Of a stretch of 64,000 bases of DNA, positions 50,359 to 61,154 are shown one piece after another; the first letter of the stretch is position 1; each line of letters opens with the position of its first letter. The notes under the pieces are model-generated. The model saw only the letters and a list, made by a program, of their open reading frames with translations. It ran no database searches and was not told the origin of the DNA. Made by a program: the position numbers and the translations under genes. The DNA is from Rhodococcus sp. SMB37 (GTDB taxonomy: Bacteria; Actinomycetota; Actinomycetes; Mycobacteriales; Mycobacteriaceae): the NCBI RefSeq assembly GCF_004345605.1, contig NZ_SLVY01000017.1:1-64000 (forward strand). The letters run 5' to 3'.

Positions 50359-51816
50359 CTAGATGGGGCGTTCTCCCTTGAGCGCTGCAATCGCCTTCGC
50401 GACGCCCTCTCCGTAGGCGGGGTCGCACTGGGTGCAATTGTCGATGTGGCGCTGCACCACAATCTCTTCAGCGCCGTCGATCGCGCGGGCGGTGTTCTCG
50501 AACAATGCCTGCTTCTGCTCGTCACTCATGTTGTTGAACAACACGCGGGGCTGCGAGAAGTAGTTGTCGTCGTCCTCACGGAAGTTCCATGCATCGGCGA
50601 CGTCGCCCACCGACTGCGGCGGATTGCGGTACTGCGCCTGTTCCTGCCACTTGCCGTAGCTGTTCGGCTCGTAGTGCAGCTTGCCGCCGTAATTCCCGTC
50701 GACTCGCATCGCGCCGTCGCGGTGGAAGCTGTTCACCCCGTTCTTCGCCGCGTTGACGGGGATCTGGAAGTGATTGACTCCCAGCCGGTACCGCTGCGCA
50801 TCTCCGTACGAGAACAGGCGCCCCTGCAGCATCTTGTCGGGCGAGAAACTGATGCCCGGAACCACATGCGCTGGGTTGAAGGCGGCCTGCTCGACTTCTG
50901 CGAAGTAGTTGTCGGGGTTGCGGTTGAGCTCCCACTCGCCGACTTCGATGAGGGGGTAGTCGCCCTTCGGCCACACCTTCGTCAGGTCGAACGGATGGTA
51001 GGGCACCTTCGCGGCGTCGGCCTCCGGCATGATCTGGACGCACAACTTCCACTTCGGGAAGTCGCCGGCCTCGATCGCGTCGAAGAGATCGCGCTGATGG
51101 CTTTCCCGGTCGGTGCCGACGAGTTCGGCGGCCTCGGCGTCCGTGAGGTTCTTGATGCCCTGCTGGACACGGTGGTGGAACTTCACCCAGAACCGCTCGC
51201 CCTCGGCATTGATGAAACTGAATGTGTGCGATCCGAAACCGTGCATGTGCCGGTACGAGGAGGGGATGCCACGGTCGCTCATCACGATGGTGACCTGGTG
51301 CAGCGACTCCGGCAGGTTGGTCCAGAAATCCCAGTTGTTGTTGGGACTACGCAGATTGGTGCGCGGGTCGCGCTTGACGGCGTGGTTGAGGTCGGGGAAC
51401 TTCAGCGGATCGCGGAAGAAGAAGACCGGGGTGTTGTTGCCGACGAGGTCCCAGTTTCCGTCCTCGGTGTAGAACTTGACCGCGAAGCCGCGAATGTCGC
51501 GCTCGGCATCGGCAGCACCGCGCTCGCCGGCGACAGTGGAGAACCGGGCGAACAGCTCGGTCTTCTTGCCGACTTCGGAGAAGATCTTGGCGGTGGTGTA
51601 CTGCGAGATGTCGTTGGTGACAGTGAAGGTCCCGTACGCACCCGAACCCTTCGCGTGCATGCGGCGTTCGGGGATGACCTCACGGTCGAAGTGCGCGAGT
51701 TTTTCGAGGAACCAGACGTCCTGGAGAAGTTGCGGACCCCGTGGTCCAGCGGTGATGACGTTCTGATTGTCGGGGACGGGGGCGCCTGCGCCGGTCGTCA
51801 ACTTGTCCTGGGTCAT
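50359..51816 (-). CDS. Second monofunctional haem catalase
   Basis: 485 aa. Distal His in [22 protein letters not shown], proximal Tyr in [15 protein letters not shown]. Also clade 3 length but clearly diverged from the first catalase, with [17 protein letters not shown], so it is more likely an old paralogue or transfer than a recent duplicate. ATG 51816 with GGAGGGACGACTT. Its leader of about 150 nt begins at the shared operator (51971-51993). Confidence 0.94.
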   Translation of the reverse strand: MTQDKLTTGAGAPVPDNQNVITAGPRGPQLLQDVWFLEKLAHFDREVIPERRMHAKGSGAYGTFTVTNDISQYTTAKIFSEVGKKTELFARFSTVAGERGAADAERDIRGFAVKFYTEDGNWDLVGNNTPVFFFRDPLKFPDLNHAVKRDPRTNLRSPNNNWDFWTNLPESLHQVTIVMSDRGIPSSYRHMHGFGSHTFSFINAEGERFWVKFHHRVQQGIKNLTDAEAAELVGTDRESHQRDLFDAIEAGDFPKWKLCVQIMPEADAAKVPYHPFDLTKVWPKGDYPLIEVGEWELNRNPDNYFAEVEQAAFNPAHVVPGISFSPDKMLQGRLFSYGDAQRYRLGVNHFQIPVNAAKNGVNSFHRDGAMRVDGNYGGKLHYEPNSYGKWQEQAQYRNPPQSVGDVADAWNFREDDDNYFSQPRVLFNNMSDEQKQALFENTARAIDGAEEIVVQRHIDNCTQCDPAYGEGVAKAIAALKGERPI

Positions 51817-51970
51817 AAGTCGTCCCTCCGTAGGCATGCGTGGGTGTGCGTGCGTTGAGTCGAAGTTCGTATCCAGTTGTCGCTCTACCACTCCGGGCTG
51901 CGGAGCGGCGGGGATCCCTGGCGTTCCACAACGTGGGCTCATGTTGTGTTGCCAGTCACACTTCATCACC

Positions 51971-51993
51971 TTTTCTTGAATAGGTCAAGAAAA
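51971..51993. promoter_or_regulatory. FurA-type operator upstream of second catalase
   Basis: TTTTCTTGA-ATAGG-TCAAGAAAA, a perfect 9-bp inverted repeat with 5-bp spacer. The minus-strand -35 TTGACC (51983-51988) lies inside it. Near-identical to the furA element, so one regulator probably controls both catalases. Confidence 0.7.
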
Positions 51994-52119
51994 CGAGGCA
52001 CAAAGTCCCGATGTACCGGCGGGCAGAACCGGAACATCACGATTCAACGTACCCGGCACGGGACCGGTCGTCAGGGAAATACCATCCGAATCACCAGCCG
52101 CATGCATCACAGGAGAACC

Positions 52120-52908
52120 ATGGCCATCCGATCACGCTCGCCCTTGCTCGTCGCTGCGGCATGCGTGCTCCTCGTAGCCACCTCCCCCGCCGCGCACGCA
52201 GGCGGAATGTCTGGAGTCGTCAGCGCCGACGAGGTTTCGGTCGGAGCCGGCAGCGCACATACCTATGTCGCGTTCGACGACGACCGCGCTCCGACCGCAG
52301 TCGGTGTCCGCCTCGACACCGCCGCCCTCGATGAACTTCCGATCGGGATGTTGCCGACCACCCAGGAGTACGTCCTGCCGCTACCCGAGCAAGCAGCGAC
52401 GACCATCTTCGACCACGTGACCCTCGACTGGAATTCGCACGGCCACAACCCTGAGCACGGCTTCGACATCCCCCACATCGATGTGCACTTCTACTTGATC
52501 GACCCTGCAGCCAGAGAAGCGATCCATCCCCTGACGCCGGGCTACATCGAAGCGTCCACTCGACTCCCCGACCCCCGGTATCTACCGGACGGCTACGCAG
52601 CCGGCGACGATCCACTCCTGGGCACCGTTCCGGGCATGGGGCTGCATTGGCTCGACACCGGCGCACACGATCACCACTTCACCGAGACGGTGTTGCACGG
52701 GACGTGGGACGGTCAGGTCGTGTTCATCGAGCCGATGATGACCCGCGAGTGGCTCACGTCGAAGCCGGATCTGCACGAGGACCTGCCCCAACCCGCCGCC
52801 TACCAGCAGTCCGGCGCGTACCCCACGACCTACTCCGTCACCTGGGACGAGGCCGCGCAGGAGTATGTCATCGAACTCGGCGGGCTCACGCCGCGGGAAC
52901 CGTCGTAG
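52120..52908 (+). CDS. Secreted TTHB210-like (DUF5602) protein
   Basis: 262 aa. Signal peptide (SPLLVAAACVLLVATSPAAHA, cleavage after AHA). The mature part has VTLDWNSHGHNPEHGFDIPH followed by IDVHFYLI and DTGAHDHHFTETVLHGTWDG, a His/Asp-rich pattern that suggests metal binding. I assign it to the DUF5602/TTHB210-like group by this motif. AGGAGAACC precedes ATG 52120. Confidence 0.75.
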   Translation: MAIRSRSPLLVAAACVLLVATSPAAHAGGMSGVVSADEVSVGAGSAHTYVAFDDDRAPTAVGVRLDTAALDELPIGMLPTTQEYVLPLPEQAATTIFDHVTLDWNSHGHNPEHGFDIPHIDVHFYLIDPAAREAIHPLTPGYIEASTRLPDPRYLPDGYAAGDDPLLGTVPGMGLHWLDTGAHDHHFTETVLHGTWDGQVVFIEPMMTREWLTSKPDLHEDLPQPAAYQQSGAYPTTYSVTWDEAAQEYVIELGGLTPREPS

Positions 52909-52911
52909 GTC

Positions 52912-53535
52912 TCAGCCCTGCACGACCTCGAGCCCTTGCGCACCCGCGTACGCCAGCGCCTGCCCGAAATCGATCTTCGCGCCGCGCAGGCTCGCAGAGA
53001 CCCAGAGCATCGCGTCGACTCGCGCGCCGGTCAGGTCTGCTCCGTCGAGTCGCAACCCACCGGCACGCACACCGCTGAGGTCGGCGCCGACGAGCAGCGA
53101 TTCACGCAGATCGGCCTCGACCAGGTTCGCCTCCCGCAATCTGCATCCGCTCAGGTCCGCCTTCCGCAGATCGACGCCACCGAGCGAGGTCAGGCTGAAG
53201 TCGACCTCGTCGAAGGTCATGGGTCGCATCCGGCAGTCGCGGAAAACCGAGCCGAGAAACGTCGAGTTCCGGAACGTGCTGTTGCGCAACTGCGTGTACT
53301 CGAACGTGCAGTTTCGGAAGGCCGCACCGGAATGCGTCGAGCCGGTGAGGTCCGCGCCGGTGAAGTCGCAGTCGGTGAACGTGACCGCTTCCGTCTCGAG
53401 TCCGGAGAGGTCCGCGTCATGGAAGGTGCAGCCCACATACTCCTGACGCCGCCACTGCCCACCCGGTAGACGCGCGTCGGAGTAGTCCTCCCCCACGATC
53501 GTGTCGGATGCTGTGTCGAAGGCCGGGTCGTTCAT
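52912..53535 (-). CDS. Pentapeptide-repeat protein
   Basis: 207 aa almost wholly of A(D/N)LXX-type pentapeptides: ADLSG, ADLTG, STFRN, STFLG, VDLRK, ADLSG, ANLVE, ADLRE, ADLSG, ADLTG, forming a right-handed beta-helix. MfpA/Qnr relatives mimic DNA and protect gyrase from fluoroquinolones, but most such proteins have no assigned role. ATG 53535 preferred (MNDPAFDT); GTG 53553 also in frame. Convergent with DUF5602, 3 nt apart. Confidence 0.9.
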   Translation of the reverse strand: MNDPAFDTASDTIVGEDYSDARLPGGQWRRQEYVGCTFHDADLSGLETEAVTFTDCDFTGADLTGSTHSGAAFRNCTFEYTQLRNSTFRNSTFLGSVFRDCRMRPMTFDEVDFSLTSLGGVDLRKADLSGCRLREANLVEADLRESLLVGADLSGVRAGGLRLDGADLTGARVDAMLWVSASLRGAKIDFGQALAYAGAQGLEVVQG

Positions 53536-53592
53536 ACACTCAGTGTTCACCATCAGGCCTCACGCGGATCTTCCGCATCGGCACCTCCGGCG

Positions 53593-54231
53593 CTACCGCG
53601 CGATGCGGGCCTGCCCGGTCGCCATCGAACCCGACGTGACGACGATTCCGTGATGGTCCCCGGCGCGAAGCCAGCGGCTCAGCGTCGGCCCCTCCGCATC
53701 CACCGTCACCCTCGCATACCGGAAACGGCCGCGAAGACGCGCGGATGCCCGGTACAGCTCTCCGCTCTCGCCCGGCTGCGCGAACGTCAGACCTCCGGCA
53801 ATCGGCAGTTGCGGCCCCCGTGGGGATGTGCAGGTCCGCACCTTCCACCCCTCGCCGGTTGCGGTGAAGTCACCCAGGACGTCTCCGCCGAAGTCGGCGA
53901 GCACCTTCGGCAATCTCCAGTGCTCACGGCCACCGTGTACCGACGGTTCGGAATCGACTGCGATGAACGGCACCGCCATCGCAGGGATCAGCCTGCGGCG
54001 CAGCACCGGGCTGGCCAGGATCTCGCGATACGGACCTACCGGAGAATCCAGATAGTCGACCATCATCGCGAGCGTCATCGGCACGATCGGCCCGTCGGGC
54101 CCGTATTCACGAGCAGCGGGAGTGCTGCGGTGCCACCATAGGGTGGCGCGCACGTTCGCCGGCCACGGCGGTGGCGGCGACACCGGCCAGTCGGTGCGGT
54201 CGTCGGCGCTTTCAGGCACGCTCCACAGCAT
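53593..54231 (-). CDS. Acetoacetate decarboxylase-like protein
   Basis: 212 aa. VHGGREHWRLPKVLADFGGD matches the ADC superfamily region with the Schiff-base Lys (LPK). Many family members are not true decarboxylases. ATG 54231 lies 20 nt inside the end of the GMC oxidase gene, so the two are translationally linked. The open frame further upstream is shadow of the oxidase. Confidence 0.75.
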   Translation of the reverse strand: MLWSVPESADDRTDWPVSPPPPWPANVRATLWWHRSTPAAREYGPDGPIVPMTLAMMVDYLDSPVGPYREILASPVLRRRLIPAMAVPFIAVDSEPSVHGGREHWRLPKVLADFGGDVLGDFTATGEGWKVRTCTSPRGPQLPIAGGLTFAQPGESGELYRASARLRGRFRYARVTVDAEGPTLSRWLRAGDHHGIVVTSGSMATGQARIAR

Positions 54232-55927
54232 CGCCGGCCTCCTCATGTCGGATTGTGAACAGCGGTAGGCGCAGTGCCCCGGGCGCATCCGCGGGCACCG
54301 TCGGCCGTATCGGCGGTACCGGGTCCACCGCGACGTAGGGCGCTCCGACGCCAGGCCTCTGGTCGATCTCACCCTTGTTGGGCCACAACGCCATTGCCCG
54401 CTCGGCCTGCGCGGCGATGGTGAGGGACGGGTTGACGCCGAGATTCGCGGTCACGACCGAACCGTCGACCACATGAATACCCTCGTGACCGTATGCGCGA
54501 AGGTACGGGTCGACGACGCCGGTCTCGGGCGAGTCGCCGATCACGCAGCCGCCGAGAAAATGTGCGGTCATGGGGATGTTCGCCAGATCGAGGAGCGATC
54601 CCCCGGGGTCACCACCGATCTCGTCCCCCACTCTCCGGACCGCCTCGTGTCCGACGGGGATCCATTCGGGTGGCGGACTCCCCGGCCCCTGCTTGCTGGT
54701 GACGCCGTGCCCGAATGGACTCCGCCTGCTGGCGAGTTCGAGAGAATTGTCGTCGGTCTGCATCACCAGCGCGATGACGGTGCGTTCGGACCAGTGCCGC
54801 ACCGACAGACTGCGCAGGAAGGCAAGTGGGTTACGGGCTGCGACACCTACGAACTTCGCCAATCTCGGAATCTTGCCGCCGCCGTCGACGAGCATCGCCT
54901 GCAGCAGCCCGATCGCGTTGCTGCCCTTACCGTATCGCACCGGTTCGATGTGGGTGTGATCGTCGGGGTGGAACGACGACGTGATCGCAACACCCTCGGT
55001 GTAGTCGACCTCGCGGTTCTGCGCCGTCGCGGCGAGCACCGCCTCCGAGTTGGTCCGGACGACGCGGCCGAGGCTCGGTGACAACCGCGGCAGGTCGCCG
55101 CTCTCGCGCATGGCGAGCAGCAATCGGGCGGTGCCGTACGTGCCGGCTGCGACGATCACCTCGTCTGCGGTGAACATCCTCCGCCGCTTGCGGATCCCGT
55201 TGGTGCTGCGCGCCTCGATCTCGTATCCGCCATCTGCTCGAGGTGTCACGCGGGTCGCGGTCGTCAGTGGATGGATTCGCGCACCCGCACGCTCGGCGAG
55301 ATGGAGGTAGTTCTTGACGAGGGTATTCTTGGCACCCACACGGCATCCGGTCATGCAGCTGCCGCACTCGGTACATCCGGTGCGGTTCGGGCCCGCGCCT
55401 CCGAAGAACGGGTCGGATACGGTCCTGCCCGGTTCGTCGAAGAAGACACCGACCGGCGTGGGGCCGAAGGTGTCGCCCACGCCCATGTCGTCGGCGACCT
55501 TGCGCATCACCACATCGGCGGGGGTGATGCTGGGGTTCTTGCGCACCCCGAGCATGCGCGACGCCTGCTCGTAGTAGGGCGAGAGTTCGGCCTCCCAGTC
55601 GGTGATGTGGCCCCACTGGGGGTCCTGGAAGAACCGCGATGGCGGACGGTAGAGAGTGTTCGCGTAGTTGAGCGAGCCGCCTCCGACCCCCGCTCCGGCC
55701 ATGACCAGCACGTCAGGAAGGAGGTGAATACGCTGCACGCCATAGCATCCGATTGCCGGAGCCCACAGGTACCTACGGAGTCTCCAGCTGGTCTTCGGGA
55801 GCTCGTCGTCGGCGAAGCGGCGACCGGCCTCGAGAACCCCGACCCGGTATCCCTTCTCGGTCAGGCGCAGGGCCGAGACGCTGCCACCGAATCCCGATCC
55901 GATGACGAGGACGTCGTAGTGGGTCAT
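54212..55927 (-). CDS. GMC oxidoreductase, ChoD-type sterol oxidase
   Basis: 571 aa. FAD dinucleotide fold VLVIGSGFGGSVSALRLTEK, GAGVGGGSLNYANTLY, TGCTECGSCMTGCRVGAKNT and HFLGGCVIGDSPETGVVDPY followed by NPSLTIAAQAERA. It closely resembles Rv3409c/ChoD. Whether ChoD-type proteins oxidise cholesterol is debated. No signal peptide, unlike the class II enzyme nearby. ATG 55927 overlaps the monooxygenase stop (ATGA). Confidence 0.9.
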   Translation of the reverse strand: MTHYDVLVIGSGFGGSVSALRLTEKGYRVGVLEAGRRFADDELPKTSWRLRRYLWAPAIGCYGVQRIHLLPDVLVMAGAGVGGGSLNYANTLYRPPSRFFQDPQWGHITDWEAELSPYYEQASRMLGVRKNPSITPADVVMRKVADDMGVGDTFGPTPVGVFFDEPGRTVSDPFFGGAGPNRTGCTECGSCMTGCRVGAKNTLVKNYLHLAERAGARIHPLTTATRVTPRADGGYEIEARSTNGIRKRRRMFTADEVIVAAGTYGTARLLLAMRESGDLPRLSPSLGRVVRTNSEAVLAATAQNREVDYTEGVAITSSFHPDDHTHIEPVRYGKGSNAIGLLQAMLVDGGGKIPRLAKFVGVAARNPLAFLRSLSVRHWSERTVIALVMQTDDNSLELASRRSPFGHGVTSKQGPGSPPPEWIPVGHEAVRRVGDEIGGDPGGSLLDLANIPMTAHFLGGCVIGDSPETGVVDPYLRAYGHEGIHVVDGSVVTANLGVNPSLTIAAQAERAMALWPNKGEIDQRPGVGAPYVAVDPVPPIRPTVPADAPGALRLPLFTIRHEEAGDAVERA

Positions 55928-57486
55928 CCTCGTACTCCCGTGTTCGCGGCCCGCAGGTCGTAGTTCTCTGCATCGAACTCCTTGGTCCGATTGCGGTAGT
56001 GCCAGGTGAAGGTCGGCCACATCACCGAGTTCCGGCCGGTCCTGTCGAGATACCAACTACTGCAGCCACCGGTGTTCCAGACCGTACCGGCCAGCATCGG
56101 GTCGAGTTCCTCGGCGAAGCGACGCTGTGCGTCCGCTCTGACTTCCACCGCATCGAGACGACGGGTGCGCATGACCCGCAGGGCGGCTGCGATGTACGCG
56201 GCCTGGGACTCGAGCATGTACACGATCGAGCTGTGTCCGAGATTGGTGTTCGGGCCGTACATGAGGAACAGATTCGGGAACCCGTTGACGCTGATTCCCA
56301 GGTGCGCCGAGGGGCTTCCGTTCCATACTTCCGCGAGACTCCGCCCGTGCTCTCCTCGGACATGTTGTGCGATGGGAGGCTCGGACGGCGTGAATCCGGT
56401 TCCGAAGATGATCGTGTCGACCGGGTATTCGTTGCCGTCGGCGTCGACGACTCCGTTCTCGGTCACCGACGTCAGCGCCGACGACACGATCTCGACATCG
56501 CTGCGGGTGATTGCCGGGAACCAGTCGTTGGACAACAGGATTCGCTTGCAGGTGATGGCGAAGTCCGGCGTGAGCCGGTTCCGCAACTCCGGGTCGGGTA
56601 CCTGCTTGCGCAGGAACGAACGGGCACGCTTCTCGAACAGCGGCAAGGCGTAGTTCCGTGCGAACGGTTTCGTCATTCCGACGACATACATTTCCTTCTG
56701 ACCGTACACAGCACCGCGAACAGCCTTCTGGACGACGGGGAATCGGCGGTACAGCGATCGCACAGGCGAGGCAATTCCATGATCGCGCTTGGGCATCACC
56801 CACGAGGCGGTGCGCTGGAACAGCGTGAGGTGGTCGACCCTGCCGACGATCTCGGGAACGAACTGGATTGCCGATGCCCCAGTACCGATCACCGCGACCC
56901 GTGCGCCAGTCAGGTCATGACTGTGGTCCCACTCGGCGGAGTGGAACATGGTGCCGCTGAACAGTTCCAGACCCGGCACTTTAGGCAGGGTGGGTGTGGA
57001 GAGCGCGCCTGTCGCGGCGACGAGCACGTCGGCAGTGAGGTTGCCGCGCGAGGTCGACACCACCCACCGCGCGCGCTCTCCGTCCCACTGCGCATCGCGC
57101 AGTTCGCACCCGAACATCGTCCGCTCCGTGACGCCCTGTTCGCGGGCTACCCGTTGCAGGTACGCGTAGATCTCGGCCCGAGTGCCGTGCGCCCTCTTCC
57201 ACTCGGATTCCGGAGCGAAGGAGAAGGAGTACAGCGCACTCGGAACATCGCATGCGGCACCGGGATACGTGTTCTCCCGCCAGGTTCCACCGACATCGTC
57301 GCCACGTTCGACGACGAGCACGTCGGCTGCGGGGTCGTCGCGCAGGAGGGTGACGGCCATGCCGATACCGCCGAACCCCGCGCCGACGATAAGGGTATGT
57401 ACGTGCTGAGGGAGCGTCGCCCGACCCCCTGCATCACCGGGTGTCACTGCATCACCGGGTCTCATTGCATCACCAGAGCCTTCCAT
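55924..57486 (-). CDS. Flavin-containing (Baeyer-Villiger-type) monooxygenase
   Basis: 520 aa. Two Rossmann motifs (GAGFGGIG about residue 35; GTGASA about 200) and the BVMO-like fingerprint FSGTMFHSAEWDH between them; GGTWRENTYPGAACDVPS is typical of EthA/BVMO relatives. The first 20 residues come from 18-bp tandem repeats overlapping the tetR 3' end. It probably oxygenates a ketone or sterol product before or after the ChoD-like oxidase. Confidence 0.9.
   Translation of the reverse strand: MEGSGDAMRPGDAVTPGDAGGRATLPQHVHTLIVGAGFGGIGMAVTLLRDDPAADVLVVERGDDVGGTWRENTYPGAACDVPSALYSFSFAPESEWKRAHGTRAEIYAYLQRVAREQGVTERTMFGCELRDAQWDGERARWVVSTSRGNLTADVLVAATGALSTPTLPKVPGLELFSGTMFHSAEWDHSHDLTGARVAVIGTGASAIQFVPEIVGRVDHLTLFQRTASWVMPKRDHGIASPVRSLYRRFPVVQKAVRGAVYGQKEMYVVGMTKPFARNYALPLFEKRARSFLRKQVPDPELRNRLTPDFAITCKRILLSNDWFPAITRSDVEIVSSALTSVTENGVVDADGNEYPVDTIIFGTGFTPSEPPIAQHVRGEHGRSLAEVWNGSPSAHLGISVNGFPNLFLMYGPNTNLGHSSIVYMLESQAAYIAAALRVMRTRRLDAVEVRADAQRRFAEELDPMLAGTVWNTGGCSSWYLDRTGRNSVMWPTFTWHYRNRTKEFDAENYDLRAANTGVRG
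57430..57475. repeat. 18-bp tandem repeat across the tetR/monooxygenase junction
   Basis: Units 57430-57447 and 57448-57465 match at nearly all positions (tgcatcaccgggt...), followed by a partial third. They encode repeated PGDA segments of the monooxygenase N-terminus and include the tetR stop. Confidence 0.75.
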
Positions 57487-58040
57487 GCCGGGATCAGCCG
57501 CTCCCGGAACTCACGATCGGATTCGGGAGTGCGCATCAAGGCCGATACCGCCAGCCCCCGAGCCAGTTCGATACTGAGATCGATCGCCTCGGGACTCAGC
57601 CGATCACCCATGATTTCCATCAGTCCCACACGTAGCGCGTCGGATACCTTGCGCTCGAGTGGGATCATCGCGGCGTGCAACGCCGGATCAGTGCGCGCCG
57701 CGACCCACAGTTCGAGTGCGGCGTCGAACAGCGGCCCGGAGAACGCGTCCATCAGCGTCTCGATCCCCAGTTCGGGATCCGGTTCCGCTTCGAGGATTTC
57801 GACGAGACGCTTGTCGACGAGGTGCTCCACAGCAGCAACCACCAGGGATTCCTTGGTCGGGAAGTGGTGGAGCTGCGCACCGCGCGAGACCCCGGCCCGT
57901 TTGGCGATGCCGTGGGTGCTGGCGCCCGAGTACCCCACCTCGACGAGGGAGTCGACGGCCGCGTCGAGCAGCTTCGCGCGGGTTGCCGCGGTGCGTTGCG
58001 CTTGAGTTCGCGAACCCTGCGCCACAGTGTCGTGAATCAC
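57462..58040 (-). CDS. TetR-family repressor
   Basis: 192 aa. HTH about residues 35-54: STHGIAKRAGVSRGAQLHHF followed by PTKESLV. The C-terminal ligand domain is unassigned. First gene of the tetR-monooxygenase-ChoD-ADC operon and divergent from the MaoC gene; the palindrome at 58067-58084 lies 26 nt before its start, suggesting autoregulation. Confidence 0.92.
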   Translation of the reverse strand: MIHDTVAQGSRTQAQRTAATRAKLLDAAVDSLVEVGYSGASTHGIAKRAGVSRGAQLHHFPTKESLVVAAVEHLVDKRLVEILEAEPDPELGIETLMDAFSGPLFDAALELWVAARTDPALHAAMIPLERKVSDALRVGLMEIMGDRLSPEAIDLSIELARGLAVSALMRTPESDREFRERLIPAWKALVMQ

Positions 58041-58066
58041 GCTACCGAGCGTAGCGCCAAAACAAC

Positions 58067-58084
58067 AAACAGTCCAGACTGTTT
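58067..58084. promoter_or_regulatory. Palindromic TetR-type operator
   Basis: AAACAGTC-CA-GACTGTTT, a perfect 18-bp palindrome between divergent tetR and maoC. Half-site length and place suit the TetR protein encoded next to it. Confidence 0.75.
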
Positions 58085-58208
58085 TTATCTTCTACCTACG
58101 GTGCCGCAGGGTGGCGAGACCGATTCGATACCCAACCCGGGACCAAACGGTGGCACACGGAGCAGAATCGCTTACGCGCACTGCAATACCGAGTAGTAGG
58201 GAGTCCCC

Positions 58209-58688
58209 ATGACGTCCACTGAAACCACCGGTACCCATGTCTCCACCCTCGCCGAACTCGCCGAATACGTGGGCAAGCCCCTCGGCCTCAGCTCCTGGAT
58301 CACCGTCGGACAAGATCGGATCGACACCTTCGCCGACGCCACCGACGACCATCAGTGGATTCACATCGACCCCGAACGCGCGGCGAAGGAGAGCCCGTTC
58401 GGCGGACCGATCGCGCACGGCTATCTGACACTCTCGCTGATCATCCCGATGTGGTACGAGGTACTGAAGGTCGACAGCGTGACGCTGGCCCTGAACTACG
58501 GCCTCGACAAGGTCCGCTTCACCAACCCGGTACCGTCCGGTAGCCGAGTACGACTCGACGCAACCCTGAAATCACTCGAGGAACTCCCCGAAGGCGGCGT
58601 CCAGATCGTGATCGAGGGCATGATCGAACTCGAGGACAGTGAACGTCCCGCGGTGGTCGTCGAGGCGATCTATCGCATGTTCGAGTAG
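58209..58688 (+). CDS. MaoC-family (R)-enoyl-CoA hydratase
   Basis: 159 aa hot-dog fold. DATDDHQWIHIDPERA supplies the catalytic Asp-x4-His (about residues 43-48) and SPFGGPIAHGYLTLSLI the hydratase-2 segment. Probably hydrates a medium-chain or sterol-side-chain enoyl-CoA. ATG 58209 with GGGAG upstream. Its control by the divergent TetR palindrome is inferred. Confidence 0.9.
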   Translation: MTSTETTGTHVSTLAELAEYVGKPLGLSSWITVGQDRIDTFADATDDHQWIHIDPERAAKESPFGGPIAHGYLTLSLIIPMWYEVLKVDSVTLALNYGLDKVRFTNPVPSGSRVRLDATLKSLEELPEGGVQIVIEGMIELEDSERPAVVVEAIYRMFE

Positions 58689-58709
58689 CAGCACCCCGCA
58701 GAACGAGCG

Positions 58710-58746
58710 AACGGCACCTTCGATCCGACCGATCGAAGGTGCCGTT
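58710..58746. terminator. 16-bp hairpin between maoC and asd
   Basis: aacggcaccttcgatc (58710-58725) pairs with 58731-58746, loop cgacc; between convergent genes. Confidence 0.85.
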
Positions 58747-58769
58747 GGCTACGAACAAGCAGGGGCGAT

Positions 58770-61076
<2,307 letters not shown>

Positions 61077-61154
61077 GCTGGCGAACCTCCGGGGTCTTGG
61101 GTACAAGTCCAGGAAGCAAGCTTACCGATGTCGACCGGCGGCGCGGGTCCCGCC

